A DNA stretch of 33,141 bases from a bacterium (lineage in GTDB: Bacteria; Patescibacteria; Microgenomatia; UBA1400; UBA12108). Location of the stretch: the NCBI GenBank assembly GCA_021788365.1, contig JAJYKS010000007.1:1-33141 (forward strand), written 5' to 3'. The translations under genes and the position numbers were made by a program. Numbering within the stretch: the first letter of the stretch is position 1; each line of letters starts with the position of its first letter. Shown piece by piece: positions 1 through 7,504 of this stretch. Under the pieces are notes generated by a model that saw only the letters and a list, made by a program, of their open reading frames with translations, searched no databases and was not told where the DNA came from.

Positions 1-150
1 CCGGGACGGCTGTGCCGCTCCGTAGCTCGAAGAGCGAAGGGCGGTACCACCCTTTATTTATCTTCGTTAGTGACTATTTCGCTAGTCGGACGGGCTATTT
101 AGGCCGGAGCTAAGGAGTTCGCGACGCTCCCTGAATAAGGGGATATTGTA
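1..150 (-). promoter_or_regulatory. T-box riboswitch leader (minus strand), target gene off the left edge
   Basis: Read on the minus strand, positions 54-37 give AAGGGTGGTACCGCCCTT. This carries the T-box core GGTGGTACCGC, and its AAGGG and CCCTT ends can pair to form the antiterminator whose bulge binds the tRNA acceptor end. Upstream are a hairpin with GGAGC (130-126) pairing with GCTCC (110-106) and a hairpin GACTA-GCGAAA-TAGTC (87-72), in the places of stem I and stem III. A -10 box TACAAT lies at 150-145, so the transcript would start near 138, just after the stop of the 161-484 gene. T-boxes sense uncharged tRNA and usually control aminoacyl-tRNA synthetase or amino-acid genes. The target here is outside the window. 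Stem I appears very short compared with classical T-boxes, and the specifier codon could not be assigned. Confidence 0.7.
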
Positions 151-160
151 CCACGGATTA

Positions 161-484
161 CTATTCTAGCATCTTAACTGCTTCGATGAGATTAGCAATA
201 GTTCCGTGTACTAAATTATTCAATGATTCCTTAACTCTCTTCGCCTCACTTGCACTCGGCATTGTAAGCTTTCTTTGATTGATTCCATTGTGTTGCACAT
301 AGGCCGACAAAGAACTTTCACTTCCAATTAACGCAAAAACAAGTTTATTTTCCAAAAGATCATCGGGTATCACATCACAACCATTCGTCTGGAAATTCCG
401 CACTAAGCCACGCTCTCTCAAAAACCCGCCTAACTCAGAGCTGACAACCCCGTATTCCGGAGCAACACCTTTTTCTCTCGCCAT
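161..484 (-). CDS. Hypothetical protein, 107 aa
   Basis: This is a complete small gene with a good ribosome binding site (AGGAGAG about 8 bases before the ATG on the minus strand), which supports both the start and its reality. The product has no signal peptide and no membrane segment, so it is probably cytoplasmic. The last 30 residues are rich in Lys, Glu, Asn and Leu and look helical. The centre contains a short hydrophobic beta-like stretch (LVFALIGSE). I do not recognise a family. It lies directly upstream of, and on the same strand as, the T-box leader at 1-150, but that leader seems to have its own promoter, so co-regulation with the downstream gene is not implied. Confidence 0.65.
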   Translation of the reverse strand: MAREKGVAPEYGVVSSELGGFLRERGLVRNFQTNGCDVIPDDLLENKLVFALIGSESSLSAYVQHNGINQRKLTMPSASEAKRVKESLNNLVHGTIANLIEAVKMLE

Positions 485-864
485 AAACCTCTCTCCTAAG
501 ATATAACTATCTCCATTCTACCCCACTTGTCTACCGTGCAGACTTGCGATGGCCTGAAAGCCCCGCCCCCACCCCCACCGCAACGATTGCCGACACAATG
601 GCGGCAAGTGCTCCGATCCACCAGTACCGGGCAAACGCCGACTCCGAAATGTTTGTCCTCTGGAAGGCTCGGCTAAAAGACGCAGATACCCAAAAGTGTT
701 ATGCAAAGCCCAAACACAAGCACGGCAACAACCGAAGGGATTATTCGTCGCATTGTAAGTACAGATATATGTTTCACGAAGTTTAATCGTACCGTCAGGA
801 GCGTCGCTGTCCAAGTCATATCTAATATGTAGTAAATACAGTATTTGGTACACTACAGTTATCT
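485..864. other. Gap without a convincing intact gene; possible gene remnant on the minus strand
   Basis: No intact gene is convincing in this 380-base stretch. On the minus strand, one frame (853-518) starts with a plausible sequence but becomes rich in Arg, Gly and Trp in its second half. A different minus frame (698-531) encodes a clean C-terminal membrane helix (YWWIGALAAIVSAIVAVG) ending in a basic tail, but it opens after a stop with no start codon. Together this suggests a small membrane protein broken by a frameshift, or a chance open frame over non-coding DNA. The right end must also hold the promoter of the 865 gene; a weak -10 (TACACT, 849-854) is present. An overlapping plus-strand frame (544-786) reads as antisense. 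Confidence 0.3.
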
Positions 865-2265
865 ATGATAAAAAACATATGCGGCATGAGCCTTGTACTC
901 GCCGTCATACTTCTCAACCCTACACCAACCCACGCCGGCAGCACCGGACAACTCAGAACCACCACCATGACCGCAGTTACGAGTAGCGCGGGTGACAACA
1001 ACGGTTTCGAGACTACCTACGGTACGACGACACCCAAAGACACAACCACCACTAACACGGCAGGTATCGAAAGCGTGAACTCAGGTACCGCGGCAAGCAC
1101 GAGCTGTGCCCTTCCCAACACCAGCTCCGACCAGGCGATTTTCAGCAACTTCAACGTCTCTCTGCCAGCTGGTGCCGTAATCACGGGTATTACTGTCACC
1201 ATCCGCGGCCACTACGATAGCGCGACGGGTACAAACACATTTTGTACGTTCCTCTCTCCCGACGGAGGGTCCACCTGGACTGCCGGTCAAAAGACCGGCG
1301 ACGTCAATGCCTCTGACGTAACCAACACTCTCGGCGGCACGAGTAACTTGTGGGGCCGATCCAACTGGTCGGCCTCCGAGGTAAACAACACCAACTTCCG
1401 CCTGCGCCTCATGACCCTGGTGGCGAGTACTTCCCGCGATGCGTTTATCGACTATCTAGCCATCACCGTATCCTACAATTCACCGCCAAATCCACCAGGC
1501 ATGTACAACCCAACAAACGGTGAAACCGATGTCTCGACTACCCCCGAGCTCCAATTTAGTGCCAGCGACCCCGACGGCGACAACCTCGGATACAAAGTGG
1601 TTATCTATTCCGACTCCGGCTGCTCATCCGCCCTACAAACATATGACCAGGCAGTAAGTAGCGCCGGTTGGATAGGGCAAAACGCTACATGCGTCAATAG
1701 CCCCACCAGCTGCTATGGTTCCAGCATCACCGCAGGTCTCACTCTACAATCGGCACTTAGCTCTGGAACCGAGTACTGGTGGCGAGCCTCGGCCTTTGAC
1801 CCCGACGGGAGCGGAGTAGTTATCGACGCCACCTCGTGCAACAGCTTCACCACCCTCTCCCCCATTATCTCTGTCTCTTTGACCTCATCGGGGACTATCT
1901 CGTACGGCTTCCTCGGACCAGGAGCACAAAAAAATACAACCACAAATGGTATAAGCGCCACACAGACCGTGCAAAACGACGGCAACGTGCTAGAAGATCT
2001 AACCATTAAGACAACAAATGCTACGGGGGGTATACCGTGGTCTCTCGGAGAAAGCGCTGGCACAAATATGTTCGTCCACGAGTTCTCGACAAATAGCGGC
2101 GGAGCATGGACAAAATTTTCCGCTGCCGATACGTACCAATCATTGATTTCTAACCTGGGAGCGGGGAGCACACAAGACATTGATTTCCGTCTCACGGGTC
2201 CCACAGCAAGTACCGACCTCCTCGAGAAGACTATTACCGTCACCATCCTTGCCGCCCAGCACTAA
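865..2265 (+). CDS. Secreted multi-domain surface protein with C-terminal WxL-like domain, 466 aa
   Basis: The protein starts with a signal peptide (cleavage near residue 24, after THA). Residues about 25-205 form a Thr/Ser/Gly-rich beta-sandwich-like region. A fibronectin-III-like domain follows at about 207-330, with the SDPDGD and WWRASAFDPDG features of such folds. The C-terminal domain (about 332-466) is closely related to the next protein (2350-2880): both have a TQTVQN-GNV-ED-TI stretch, a WSL motif (Trp392) and a final beta strand ending in TVTI. That resembles the WxL cell-wall domain of Gram-positive bacteria, but the match is mine and unverified. No Shine-Dalgarno sequence is visible; ATG 886 is an alternative start. 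It heads a plus-strand surface cluster and is probably exported and held on the envelope through its C-terminal domain. Confidence 0.8.
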   Translation: MIKNICGMSLVLAVILLNPTPTHAGSTGQLRTTTMTAVTSSAGDNNGFETTYGTTTPKDTTTTNTAGIESVNSGTAASTSCALPNTSSDQAIFSNFNVSLPAGAVITGITVTIRGHYDSATGTNTFCTFLSPDGGSTWTAGQKTGDVNASDVTNTLGGTSNLWGRSNWSASEVNNTNFRLRLMTLVASTSRDAFIDYLAITVSYNSPPNPPGMYNPTNGETDVSTTPELQFSASDPDGDNLGYKVVIYSDSGCSSALQTYDQAVSSAGWIGQNATCVNSPTSCYGSSITAGLTLQSALSSGTEYWWRASAFDPDGSGVVIDATSCNSFTTLSPIISVSLTSSGTISYGFLGPGAQKNTTTNGISATQTVQNDGNVLEDLTIKTTNATGGIPWSLGESAGTNMFVHEFSTNSGGAWTKFSAADTYQSLISNLGAGSTQDIDFRLTGPTASTDLLEKTITVTILAAQH

Positions 2266-2271
2266 TTCTGC

Positions 2272-2299
2272 TTGACAATAGTAGTAAATTTGCCATACT
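2272..2299 (+). promoter_or_regulatory. Sigma70-type promoter for the 2350 gene
   Basis: A perfect -35 box TTGACA (2272-2277) is followed 16 bases later by CATACT (2294-2299), four of six matches to TATAAT. Transcription would start near 2306, leaving a leader of about 44 bases that carries a clear AAAGGAAA ribosome binding site before the ATG at 2350. Confidence 0.6.
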
Positions 2300-2349
2300 A
2301 AAAAATAGTTTCATATACAAGTTAGTTTTAATAAAAAAGGAAACAATAT

Positions 2350-2880
2350 ATGAGCCGCAATATGAGCGCTATTGTCGTAAACTTGGGGCTCGCCGGCATT
2401 GTCGCGCTTGCATCTGCTGGGGTTGCCCTTGCAGGAACAACGGCCCAGATTTCCGCAACCGTGACCGCCCAAAACGTTTCCATCACCCTTACTTCGGACG
2501 GCTCCGTTGCCTACGGGACACAATCGTTGAGTAATACTCCGGACACGACAACGGGAACATATGGAGTAGACGACACTCAAACTGTCCAAAACAACGGTAA
2601 CGTGGCCGAAGATTTTACCATCCAGGGTGCCAACTCAACCAACTGGTCCCTCGCGGCAACAGCTGGCGCCAATCAATACGGATACAAGTTCTGTACAACA
2701 ACCTGCGACACGACTCCCAGCTGGACGAGTATGAACAACGCTACTGGCGTATCACTGTCAACATCGGTCGGCGCCGGGAGCAGCAAAGATGTAGACTTCC
2801 AACTCCTCATGCCCACCTCCGACTCATCGGGGTATGCAGAACAGTCGTTTAACGTGACCATAACCGCTGCTGCCTCGTAG
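2350..2880 (+). CDS. Secreted WxL-like single-domain surface protein, 176 aa
   Basis: A signal peptide (residues 1-28, ending ALA) is followed by one beta-rich domain. The domain contains TQTVQNNGNVAEDFTI, a WSL motif at Trp99, and a CTTTC pair that could form a disulfide. It parallels the C-terminal domain of the 865 gene almost motif for motif, so it looks like the minimal free form of that domain. The gene has its own good promoter and ribosome binding site, suggesting strong expression. The next gene encodes a membrane-anchored DUF916-like protein, which is the usual genetic partner of WxL proteins in Firmicutes. That pairing is the main reason for the name; the fold itself could also be compared with TasA/camelysin-type matrix proteins. 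Confidence 0.75.
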   Translation: MSRNMSAIVVNLGLAGIVALASAGVALAGTTAQISATVTAQNVSITLTSDGSVAYGTQSLSNTPDTTTGTYGVDDTQTVQNNGNVAEDFTIQGANSTNWSLAATAGANQYGYKFCTTTCDTTPSWTSMNNATGVSLSTSVGAGSSKDVDFQLLMPTSDSSGYAEQSFNVTITAAAS

Positions 2881-2895
2881 GCGTAGAGAGATACG

Positions 2896-3504
2896 ATGTA
2901 CATAAAATGGACTAGCCTGCTTGTTGCGACCGCCATTGCGACCAGTGTCTCCCCCGCCCTTGCACGCCTCGGCGTCGGTGTAGCAACGGGAAAAATCGAG
3001 ATAAAAGAGACCTTGCATCCAGGTAGTGTCTACCGCTTACCGCCCTTTACTGTGGTTAATACCGGTGACGAGCCGTCCGACTACACGGTTGGCATCTCAC
3101 AACTCCAAGGACAGCGCGAGCTCTCCCCCAATCCGGCGTGGTTCTCCTACTCGCCAGCCACATTTTCCCTCGATCCCGGTGCAACCCGCGCGGTCACGGT
3201 TACCCTCGCCATTCCTGTTCGGGGCGTAACCCCAGGAACATACTTTGCCTACCTGAGCGCTCACCCCGCAACCAAAGTGCAGGGTGGCTCGTCGGTGGGT
3301 ATCGCCGCCGCCGCCAAGCTGTACTTCAGCGTCGCCCCTGCCAATATATTCGCGAGTCTATACTACCGCATTCGTTCCCTGTGGCAGGATTATCTGCCAT
3401 GGAGCAATGTTGTCGCTGCGGTCATGGTTGGCAGCCTCATACTCGTCTACCTGCGCCATACCTTTAGCTTTACCATCCGGAAAAAGCAGGAAAAGAATGA
3501 ATGA
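2896..3504 (+). CDS. Membrane-anchored DUF916-like surface protein, 202 aa
   Basis: The protein has a signal peptide (about 1-23) and an extracellular immunoglobulin-like domain (about 24-145). The domain shows typical features of the family: a PG-x-x-Y opening, an N-x-GD-x-P-x-x-Y strand, a DPGATRAVTVT strand and a TPGTYFAYL strand. A C-terminal membrane helix (about 170-190) is followed by a basic RKKQEK tail facing the cytoplasm. In Gram-positive bacteria DUF916/DUF3324 proteins have this layout and assemble with WxL proteins. Only the first of the usual two beta domains seems present, so this is a short version. It overlaps the next gene by ATGA, which indicates translational coupling. 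Confidence 0.75.
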   Translation: MYIKWTSLLVATAIATSVSPALARLGVGVATGKIEIKETLHPGSVYRLPPFTVVNTGDEPSDYTVGISQLQGQRELSPNPAWFSYSPATFSLDPGATRAVTVTLAIPVRGVTPGTYFAYLSAHPATKVQGGSSVGIAAAAKLYFSVAPANIFASLYYRIRSLWQDYLPWSNVVAAVMVGSLILVYLRHTFSFTIRKKQEKNE

Positions 3505-4112
3505 ACCTTCGCGCTCCCGCCGCCGCTGTCATCCTTGTTTTCCTCTGTACTAGTACGCTCGCTCATGCCGCGACTTCTCGCACCATACACACAACGGTGG
3601 GGGTAAACGTCTGCGGGAATGGCGCGGTCGAACGGCCAGCCGAAGATTGCGAAGGCAGCAACCTCCACGGTGGGACATGCCAAAATCAAGGATACGGTCC
3701 TGGCACCCTCACCTGCGATATAGCCTGCAGCTACGACACCTTCGGATGTGCCTCCCCCTCGCCGCATCCCTCGCCATCACCATCCTCATCTCCCACACCT
3801 ACAGCTACCGCCACTACCACGACAAACAACTCGAGCGACAGCGAGGCCCCGCCGGTAGGCAGCGGCAGGGCCAGTACCGTACCCATCGAAGTAGTGGCAC
3901 CACGCCTCCCCACACCCCTTGCCGCGCTTGACCCCAACGGCGACGGTACTATCTCAATAGCAGAGCTTTATACAACCGTCAAAAGCTGGGTAGGTAGTTG
4001 GCGAGCAAGCATTGGATCAGAAGGAAAAACTACGATAGCTTGCGATATCAACGGCGACAAATCGTGCGACATCATCGACTTGTCTTTATTGCTATACTAT
4101 ATTGAAAGATAA
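3501..4112 (+). CDS. Secreted dockerin protein with Cys-rich module, 203 aa
   Basis: A signal peptide (1-23) is followed by a Cys-rich module of the CGNG...E-x-CEG...C type (about 37-82), seen in many secreted proteins. Next comes a Pro/Ser/Thr linker, then a C-terminal type I dockerin-like domain with two calcium-binding loops: DPNGDGTISIAE (about 144-155) and DINGDKSCDIID (about 182-193). Both loops keep the D-x-N-G-D pattern and each is followed by a short helix. Dockerins bind cohesin domains, and the next gene encodes a membrane-anchored cohesin-like protein 15 bases downstream. It is translationally coupled to the DUF916-like gene (ATGA overlap). The likely role is a surface component docked to the cell by the cohesin. 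No enzyme domain is present, so cellulose degradation should not be inferred. Confidence 0.85.
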   Translation: MNLRAPAAAVILVFLCTSTLAHAATSRTIHTTVGVNVCGNGAVERPAEDCEGSNLHGGTCQNQGYGPGTLTCDIACSYDTFGCASPSPHPSPSPSSSPTPTATATTTTNNSSDSEAPPVGSGRASTVPIEVVAPRLPTPLAALDPNGDGTISIAELYTTVKSWVGSWRASIGSEGKTTIACDINGDKSCDIIDLSLLLYYIER

Positions 4113-4127
4113 ATACTTATCGGAGCG

Positions 4128-5120
4128 ATGGTGATGTCGATCTGGGCTGTGTGTAAACAAGTTCTATTTATATGCATCGCTATACTCATCTCGTGGGTCG
4201 GTGTCCACGTGGTTGCCATATTCGGACTCTTTTTTGCAGCGGCTATCCCCATCCTCTATCTCTTCTTCACTCCAGCCATACCCTGCTTTTGGTGTCGCAT
4301 AACCGGCGCTACGCACAAGGGTCACCATGGCCTGATAGACGCTGGACTCATGCTAGTCGCAACCGCAGTCGCGATCAGCTTGGTATACCTCGAAGCGCGC
4401 ATACTCTCCTACGTAGGTTTCCCCCCAACCCCAAAAACGGTAAGTTTCGTGATCCCCGCCCATAATCAATATAAGCTCGGAGAAGTATTTCCCATGAAAA
4501 TAGAAGTGTCGGGCGCCAAACAGCCGGTAAACGCCGTCCAAGCCGACCTAGGATTTGACCCCGGGAAACTCGAGGTTGTAAGCATAACAACCGACGAGTC
4601 GTTTGCCAAACTTTTTGTCCAGAAAGAATTTAGCAACACCCTAGGCTACGCACGACTAACCGGCGGATTGCCGAACCCCGGCTTCTCAGGAGAAGTTGGC
4701 ACGTTTGGTACCGTCTACTTCCGCGGCAAGGTAGCTGGCCTCGCCGAAGTCACCTTCCTCCCGACATCTATGGTACTTGCCAACGATGGCCGCGGCACAA
4801 ACGTCCTGAAAGATTTTGCGACCGCGAGCTACCTCATCACCCCAGAAAAAGTGAGCGCCGCCGAGCAACAAATGGAAGAGTCATTGGTAAACGCCAAGAC
4901 GCCGGTCTTGGGAACCGAAACACAAGCGCAGATGACCTTTTATGACGACGCACCACCCGCTGCGTTTGCAGAGGATAAGGGCACCGTCCTTGGCACAACT
5001 ACCACTACCGTCCCCTCCCAAGATGATCCGTTATCATGGCTCGGTTCCCTTGATCTTAGTATCGTCAAGTTTTGGCAAAGCGTAGGTAGTGCCCTCCTCT
5101 CACTTTTTTCTCCGCAGTAA
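4128..5120 (+). CDS. Membrane protein with extracellular cohesin domain, 330 aa
   Basis: Three N-terminal membrane helices (about 11-31, 32-51, 71-91) are followed by an exported cohesin-like domain (about 104-237). The domain has the family pattern: a G-E-x-F strand, V-x-A-x-Q-A-D-L-x-F-D-P, L-x-V-x-S-I, and G-x-G-x-x-G-x-V-x-F. After it come a Thr/Pro-rich low-complexity tail and an amphipathic C-terminus. A CFWC...H-x-x-HH stretch between helices 2 and 3 could bind metal, which is speculative. Placement right after a dockerin gene suggests that the two proteins form a calcium-dependent pair on the cell surface. The GGAG ribosome binding site (4122-4125) fits a start at ATG 4134 better than ATG 4128. 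It ends the surface cluster. Confidence 0.8.
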   Translation: MVMSIWAVCKQVLFICIAILISWVGVHVVAIFGLFFAAAIPILYLFFTPAIPCFWCRITGATHKGHHGLIDAGLMLVATAVAISLVYLEARILSYVGFPPTPKTVSFVIPAHNQYKLGEVFPMKIEVSGAKQPVNAVQADLGFDPGKLEVVSITTDESFAKLFVQKEFSNTLGYARLTGGLPNPGFSGEVGTFGTVYFRGKVAGLAEVTFLPTSMVLANDGRGTNVLKDFATASYLITPEKVSAAEQQMEESLVNAKTPVLGTETQAQMTFYDDAPPAAFAEDKGTVLGTTTTTVPSQDDPLSWLGSLDLSIVKFWQSVGSALLSLFSPQ

Positions 5121-5136
5121 GTAGCTGCTAGCTACT
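5120..5136. repeat. Small inverted repeat AGTAGCT-GCT-AGCTACT
   Basis: A perfect 7-bp inverted repeat begins at the last base of the cohesin gene's stop codon. It is followed by another TAGCT copy and lies 40 bases before the XRE regulator gene. It has no T-tract, so it is a poor terminator. It could be an operator for the regulator next to it; there is no direct evidence. Confidence 0.35.
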
Positions 5137-5179
5137 AGCTGTAGAGAAAAAATAGCTTATATAGTGTAATTTGGGCGCT

Positions 5180-5416
5180 ATGGGTAAACCGCGAAAGCCG
5201 AATAAAGAGCTGCGCAAACACTTCGGACGCCGCGTCCGCGAGCTACGGAAAGCTCGTGGCTATTCGCAGGAAGAGCTCGGGTTTCGCACCAACATCCACC
5301 GCACCTACATCGGCTCCGTCGAGCGCGGAGAACAGAATATTTCTTTAGACAACATCGGCCGGTTGGCAAAAGCTCTCGGCGTCCCACTTCACGATCTATT
5401 CGAGAAGGTTTCGTAG
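5180..5416 (+). CDS. XRE-family helix-turn-helix regulator, 78 aa
   Basis: This is a minimal Cro/CI-type DNA-binding protein consisting almost only of the helix-turn-helix domain. A basic N-terminus leads into VRELRKARGYSQEELGFRT (helices 1-2), the recognition helix around RTYIGSVERGEQN, then ISLDNIGRLAKALGVPLHDLF (helices 4-5). These are hallmark positions of the HTH_3 family. I chose ATG 5180 rather than the upstream in-frame TTG at 5171. A TATAGT -10 box (5160-5165) would place the transcript start only a few bases before the ATG, so the mRNA may be almost leaderless. It lies between the surface cluster and the convergent competence genes (4 bases from the comEC-type hydrolase stop). Its targets are unknown. 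Confidence 0.85.
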   Translation: MGKPRKPNKELRKHFGRRVRELRKARGYSQEELGFRTNIHRTYIGSVERGEQNISLDNIGRLAKALGVPLHDLFEKVS

Positions 5417-5420
5417 ATCG

Positions 5421-6335
5421 CTACGGCAACTCTGTCACCACATCACCCTCCTTATCGGTTCGCATAATCGTTGCCCCCACCATACCCAAGCGGTCGAGCA
5501 CGTCCGGTGTGGGGTGTCCATACGCATTCCCCAGACCAACAGAGATGACGGCTACGGTTGGTTGCAATATCCCCAAAAACTCCAGGGAAGAAGAATATTT
5601 TGACCCATGGTGACCTACTTTGAGGTAGTCTATTTTACCCAGCACACCCTCCGCCAGCATATCTTTTTCCTCTGGTACTCCAGAGTCGCCGGTAAAAAGC
5701 GCCCTATAACTATCGCTCGTAAGGAGAAGTACGACTGATCTGGTATTAGTTTCTACCTTTTTGGCACTCGCTCCCAGTATCTGCTCACGCGCGGAGGAAT
5801 CGATATTACCCGCGACAGCCGCAACATATCGCATGTCGGTATCTGGCGGCCATAGCACGCGGAAGGTGAAAGCAGCCACACCCCCGCGATCGTGTACAGC
5901 GATAGTATTACCAGCGGCAACAGCCGCGACCGGTACCCGCCTCTCACGCAAAATTGCCGTCAGGTGGATAAGTGTACTGCTCTCCTGTACTCCATCTGCC
6001 ATAGCAAACTGCAGCGTACTATATCGCTCCAGTACAGCCACCACCCCAGTCATGTGGTCGTAGTCCGTATTGGTGAGGACTATAAGCTCCACCTTTCTAT
6101 CCCAAAACGGCATATGGCGCGACAGACAGGTAAGCACCTTTTGCGAGCTCGGCCCGCCATCGATAAGAACTTGCACGCTGCCGCGGATGAGGAGTATGGC
6201 GTCCCCCTGCCCCACATCGCAAGCGATGATCCTGGTTTTCCCATCCGGCAGTTGCGACGCCACGAGTATTGCTAACCCCAAAACCAGACCTACAGCGTAG
6301 TAAACTAGCTTTTTTGCTTTCCTCTGGTCCCACAT
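5421..6335 (-). CDS. ComEC-type metallo-beta-lactamase-fold protein, separate from the channel, 304 aa
   Basis: One N-terminal membrane helix (about 10-28) precedes an extracytoplasmic metallo-beta-lactamase domain of the ComEC/Rec2 C-terminal type. Visible motifs are DVGQGDAILL, IDGG, LTNTDYDHMTG, LFTGD, LKVGHHGSK and a GNAYGHPTPD end. In bacteria with a single ComEC this domain is fused behind the channel and is thought to degrade one DNA strand during uptake; here it is its own gene, 7 bases after the channel gene. The first ligand of the canonical H-x-D-x-D-H motif is Asn instead of His, so metal binding may be altered. I chose the ATG at 6335 (AGGA upstream) over an upstream TTG that overlaps the channel gene. 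Confidence 0.88.
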   Translation of the reverse strand: MWDQRKAKKLVYYAVGLVLGLAILVASQLPDGKTRIIACDVGQGDAILLIRGSVQVLIDGGPSSQKVLTCLSRHMPFWDRKVELIVLTNTDYDHMTGVVAVLERYSTLQFAMADGVQESSTLIHLTAILRERRVPVAAVAAGNTIAVHDRGGVAAFTFRVLWPPDTDMRYVAAVAGNIDSSAREQILGASAKKVETNTRSVVLLLTSDSYRALFTGDSGVPEEKDMLAEGVLGKIDYLKVGHHGSKYSSSLEFLGILQPTVAVISVGLGNAYGHPTPDVLDRLGMVGATIMRTDKEGDVVTELP

Positions 6336-6342
6336 ATAAGTC

Positions 6343-7500
6343 CTATCTGCCTCCCCCAAATAATGCGATCACGCTAACCATCCACCACAGTGGTACGTAC
6401 GCCAAGAGCGCCCCAGGGACAGGTACCAGCACGGCGACTGCCGCGAGCGCCATCGAGAGCGGTACTATCGGAAGTACGAGCATGTTGGCGAGCAAGCTCA
6501 CCGCGCTCACCCGTCCGAACCACCAGAGAATGACTGGCAATGTAGCGACTGTAGCTGCTAGCGTCGGATAAAAATAGTCTGCCAAAATACTCTGGAAGCT
6601 CTTTAAGAATTGATTATTTGAAAATTGATTGAAAATTAAAAATTGGTTATTGAAAATTCTCTGAATCATCGGCTCCAAGTATAGTAGCCCCCACGTCGCC
6701 GCCACCGACAACTGGAAACCCGGGTCTACGAGATACAAAGGGTTTGCAAACAGCATAATGACAATAGTCACCCACAAGAGGCGCTTTGCCTCTGTGGGCC
6801 GCCCCCACGCGTAGGCGAGGACGGTGAGACCACCCATGACACCCGCCCGTATGACGGACGCCCCTGCCCCGGCCACGAGTATATAAAGGAATACTCCCAC
6901 GAGTCCGAGAGCCGTCGCCCACCCACGGGATACCATGTATAGCAGCGCTTTAGAAATTACTCCCAGCACTACGCTCACGTTGTATCCGCTGGCGGCAATG
7001 ATATGGGTGGTACCGGTACTGGCCAATGCTTGGTAAAAATCCGCCGGGAGCTGTGCTTTGACTCCCAGAAGTATTCCCGCAGCTAGGGACGCCATCGGCT
7101 CAGGTAGCGATTTTTCCAGAACAGCAACACAATGTTCGCGCAATCGCGACAACCAAACCGCGACACACCCGGTGTGAAAGGCTCCCACACACCGGGTGTG
7201 TGACATACCCTCAAATGTCGGATCCATCATGACAATCTTTGTTACCTTCCCCGCTATCACTGTGGGTTCCGGAGTGCCGGAGAAGCGCACACGATCGCCA
7301 GGCGTAATTACCGCATAACCCGGAAGTTGCAACTCCCATATCCCCGCACGTATGATGGTTTTTGTATCGGTGTGTTCCGGCTCCTCCATGATCGGTGCGG
7401 TAATTGTCACTGGCGTCCCCCGAACCCAACCGGTAGGGAGCGGAGACGGAAGCGTTACCCAACGAAGGATAAACACGACCGCCAAAAACAAAGTCATCAT
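6343..7500 (-). CDS. comEC: ComEC/Rec2 DNA-uptake channel (membrane part only), 385 aa
   Basis: This is the competence-family membrane domain that carries single-stranded DNA across the inner membrane. After one N-terminal helix, an OB-fold-like region (about 15-95) is followed by SLAAGILLGVKAQLP and the diagnostic GTTHIIAASGYNVSV motif. Multiple membrane helices then include the DPGFQLSVAATWGLLYL and W-x-G-x-x-S-x-x-S-L-L-A-N motifs. The protein ends after the last helices (FGGGR), without the hydrolase domain. The start is ATG 7500, just after the comEA stop; a GTG 45 bases upstream would overlap comEA. Two short insertions stand out: an Asn/Gln/Phe-rich AT-rich piece (6607-6659) and a palindromic piece (7163-7201). 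comEA, comEC and the hydrolase form a likely operon. Confidence 0.9.
   Translation of the reverse strand: MMTLFLAVVFILRWVTLPSPLPTGWVRGTPVTITAPIMEEPEHTDTKTIIRAGIWELQLPGYAVITPGDRVRFSGTPEPTVIAGKVTKIVMMDPTFEGMSHTRCVGAFHTGCVAVWLSRLREHCVAVLEKSLPEPMASLAAGILLGVKAQLPADFYQALASTGTTHIIAASGYNVSVVLGVISKALLYMVSRGWATALGLVGVFLYILVAGAGASVIRAGVMGGLTVLAYAWGRPTEAKRLLWVTIVIMLFANPLYLVDPGFQLSVAATWGLLYLEPMIQRIFNNQFLIFNQFSNNQFLKSFQSILADYFYPTLAATVATLPVILWWFGRVSAVSLLANMLVLPIVPLSMALAAVAVLVPVPGALLAYVPLWWMVSVIALFGGGR
6607..6659. repeat. AT-rich in-frame insertion in comEC
   Basis: This short AT-rich tract is built from AATTG/AAAATT-like words. It translates in the comEC frame as an Asn/Gln/Phe-rich peptide (NNQFLIFNQFSNNQFL) between two conserved membrane regions. 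It shares the decamer TTGGTTATTG (6643-6652) with a similar AT-rich tract inside leuS (10039-10048), so the two appear to be copies of one interspersed element type. Confidence 0.6.
7163..7201. repeat. 14-bp perfect inverted repeat inside comEC
   Basis: ACACACCCGGTGTG (7163-7176) and its exact complement CACACCGGGTGTGT (7188-7201) flank an 11-base loop. Each arm is itself nearly palindromic (CACACC-C-GGTGTG). The element stays in the comEC frame and encodes SHTRCVGAFHTGC in a loop before the transmembrane domain. It looks like an inserted palindromic element. Confidence 0.75.
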
Positions 7501-7504
7501 AAAC

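Noticed and set aside
1713..2246. 177-codon minus-strand open frame
   Set aside because: It is antisense to the 865 gene, which has a signal peptide and a domain shared with its neighbour.
3501..5120. Cellulosome locus
   Set aside because: Dockerin and cohesin domains are present, but no glycosidase, carbohydrate-binding module or scaffold with several cohesins was found.
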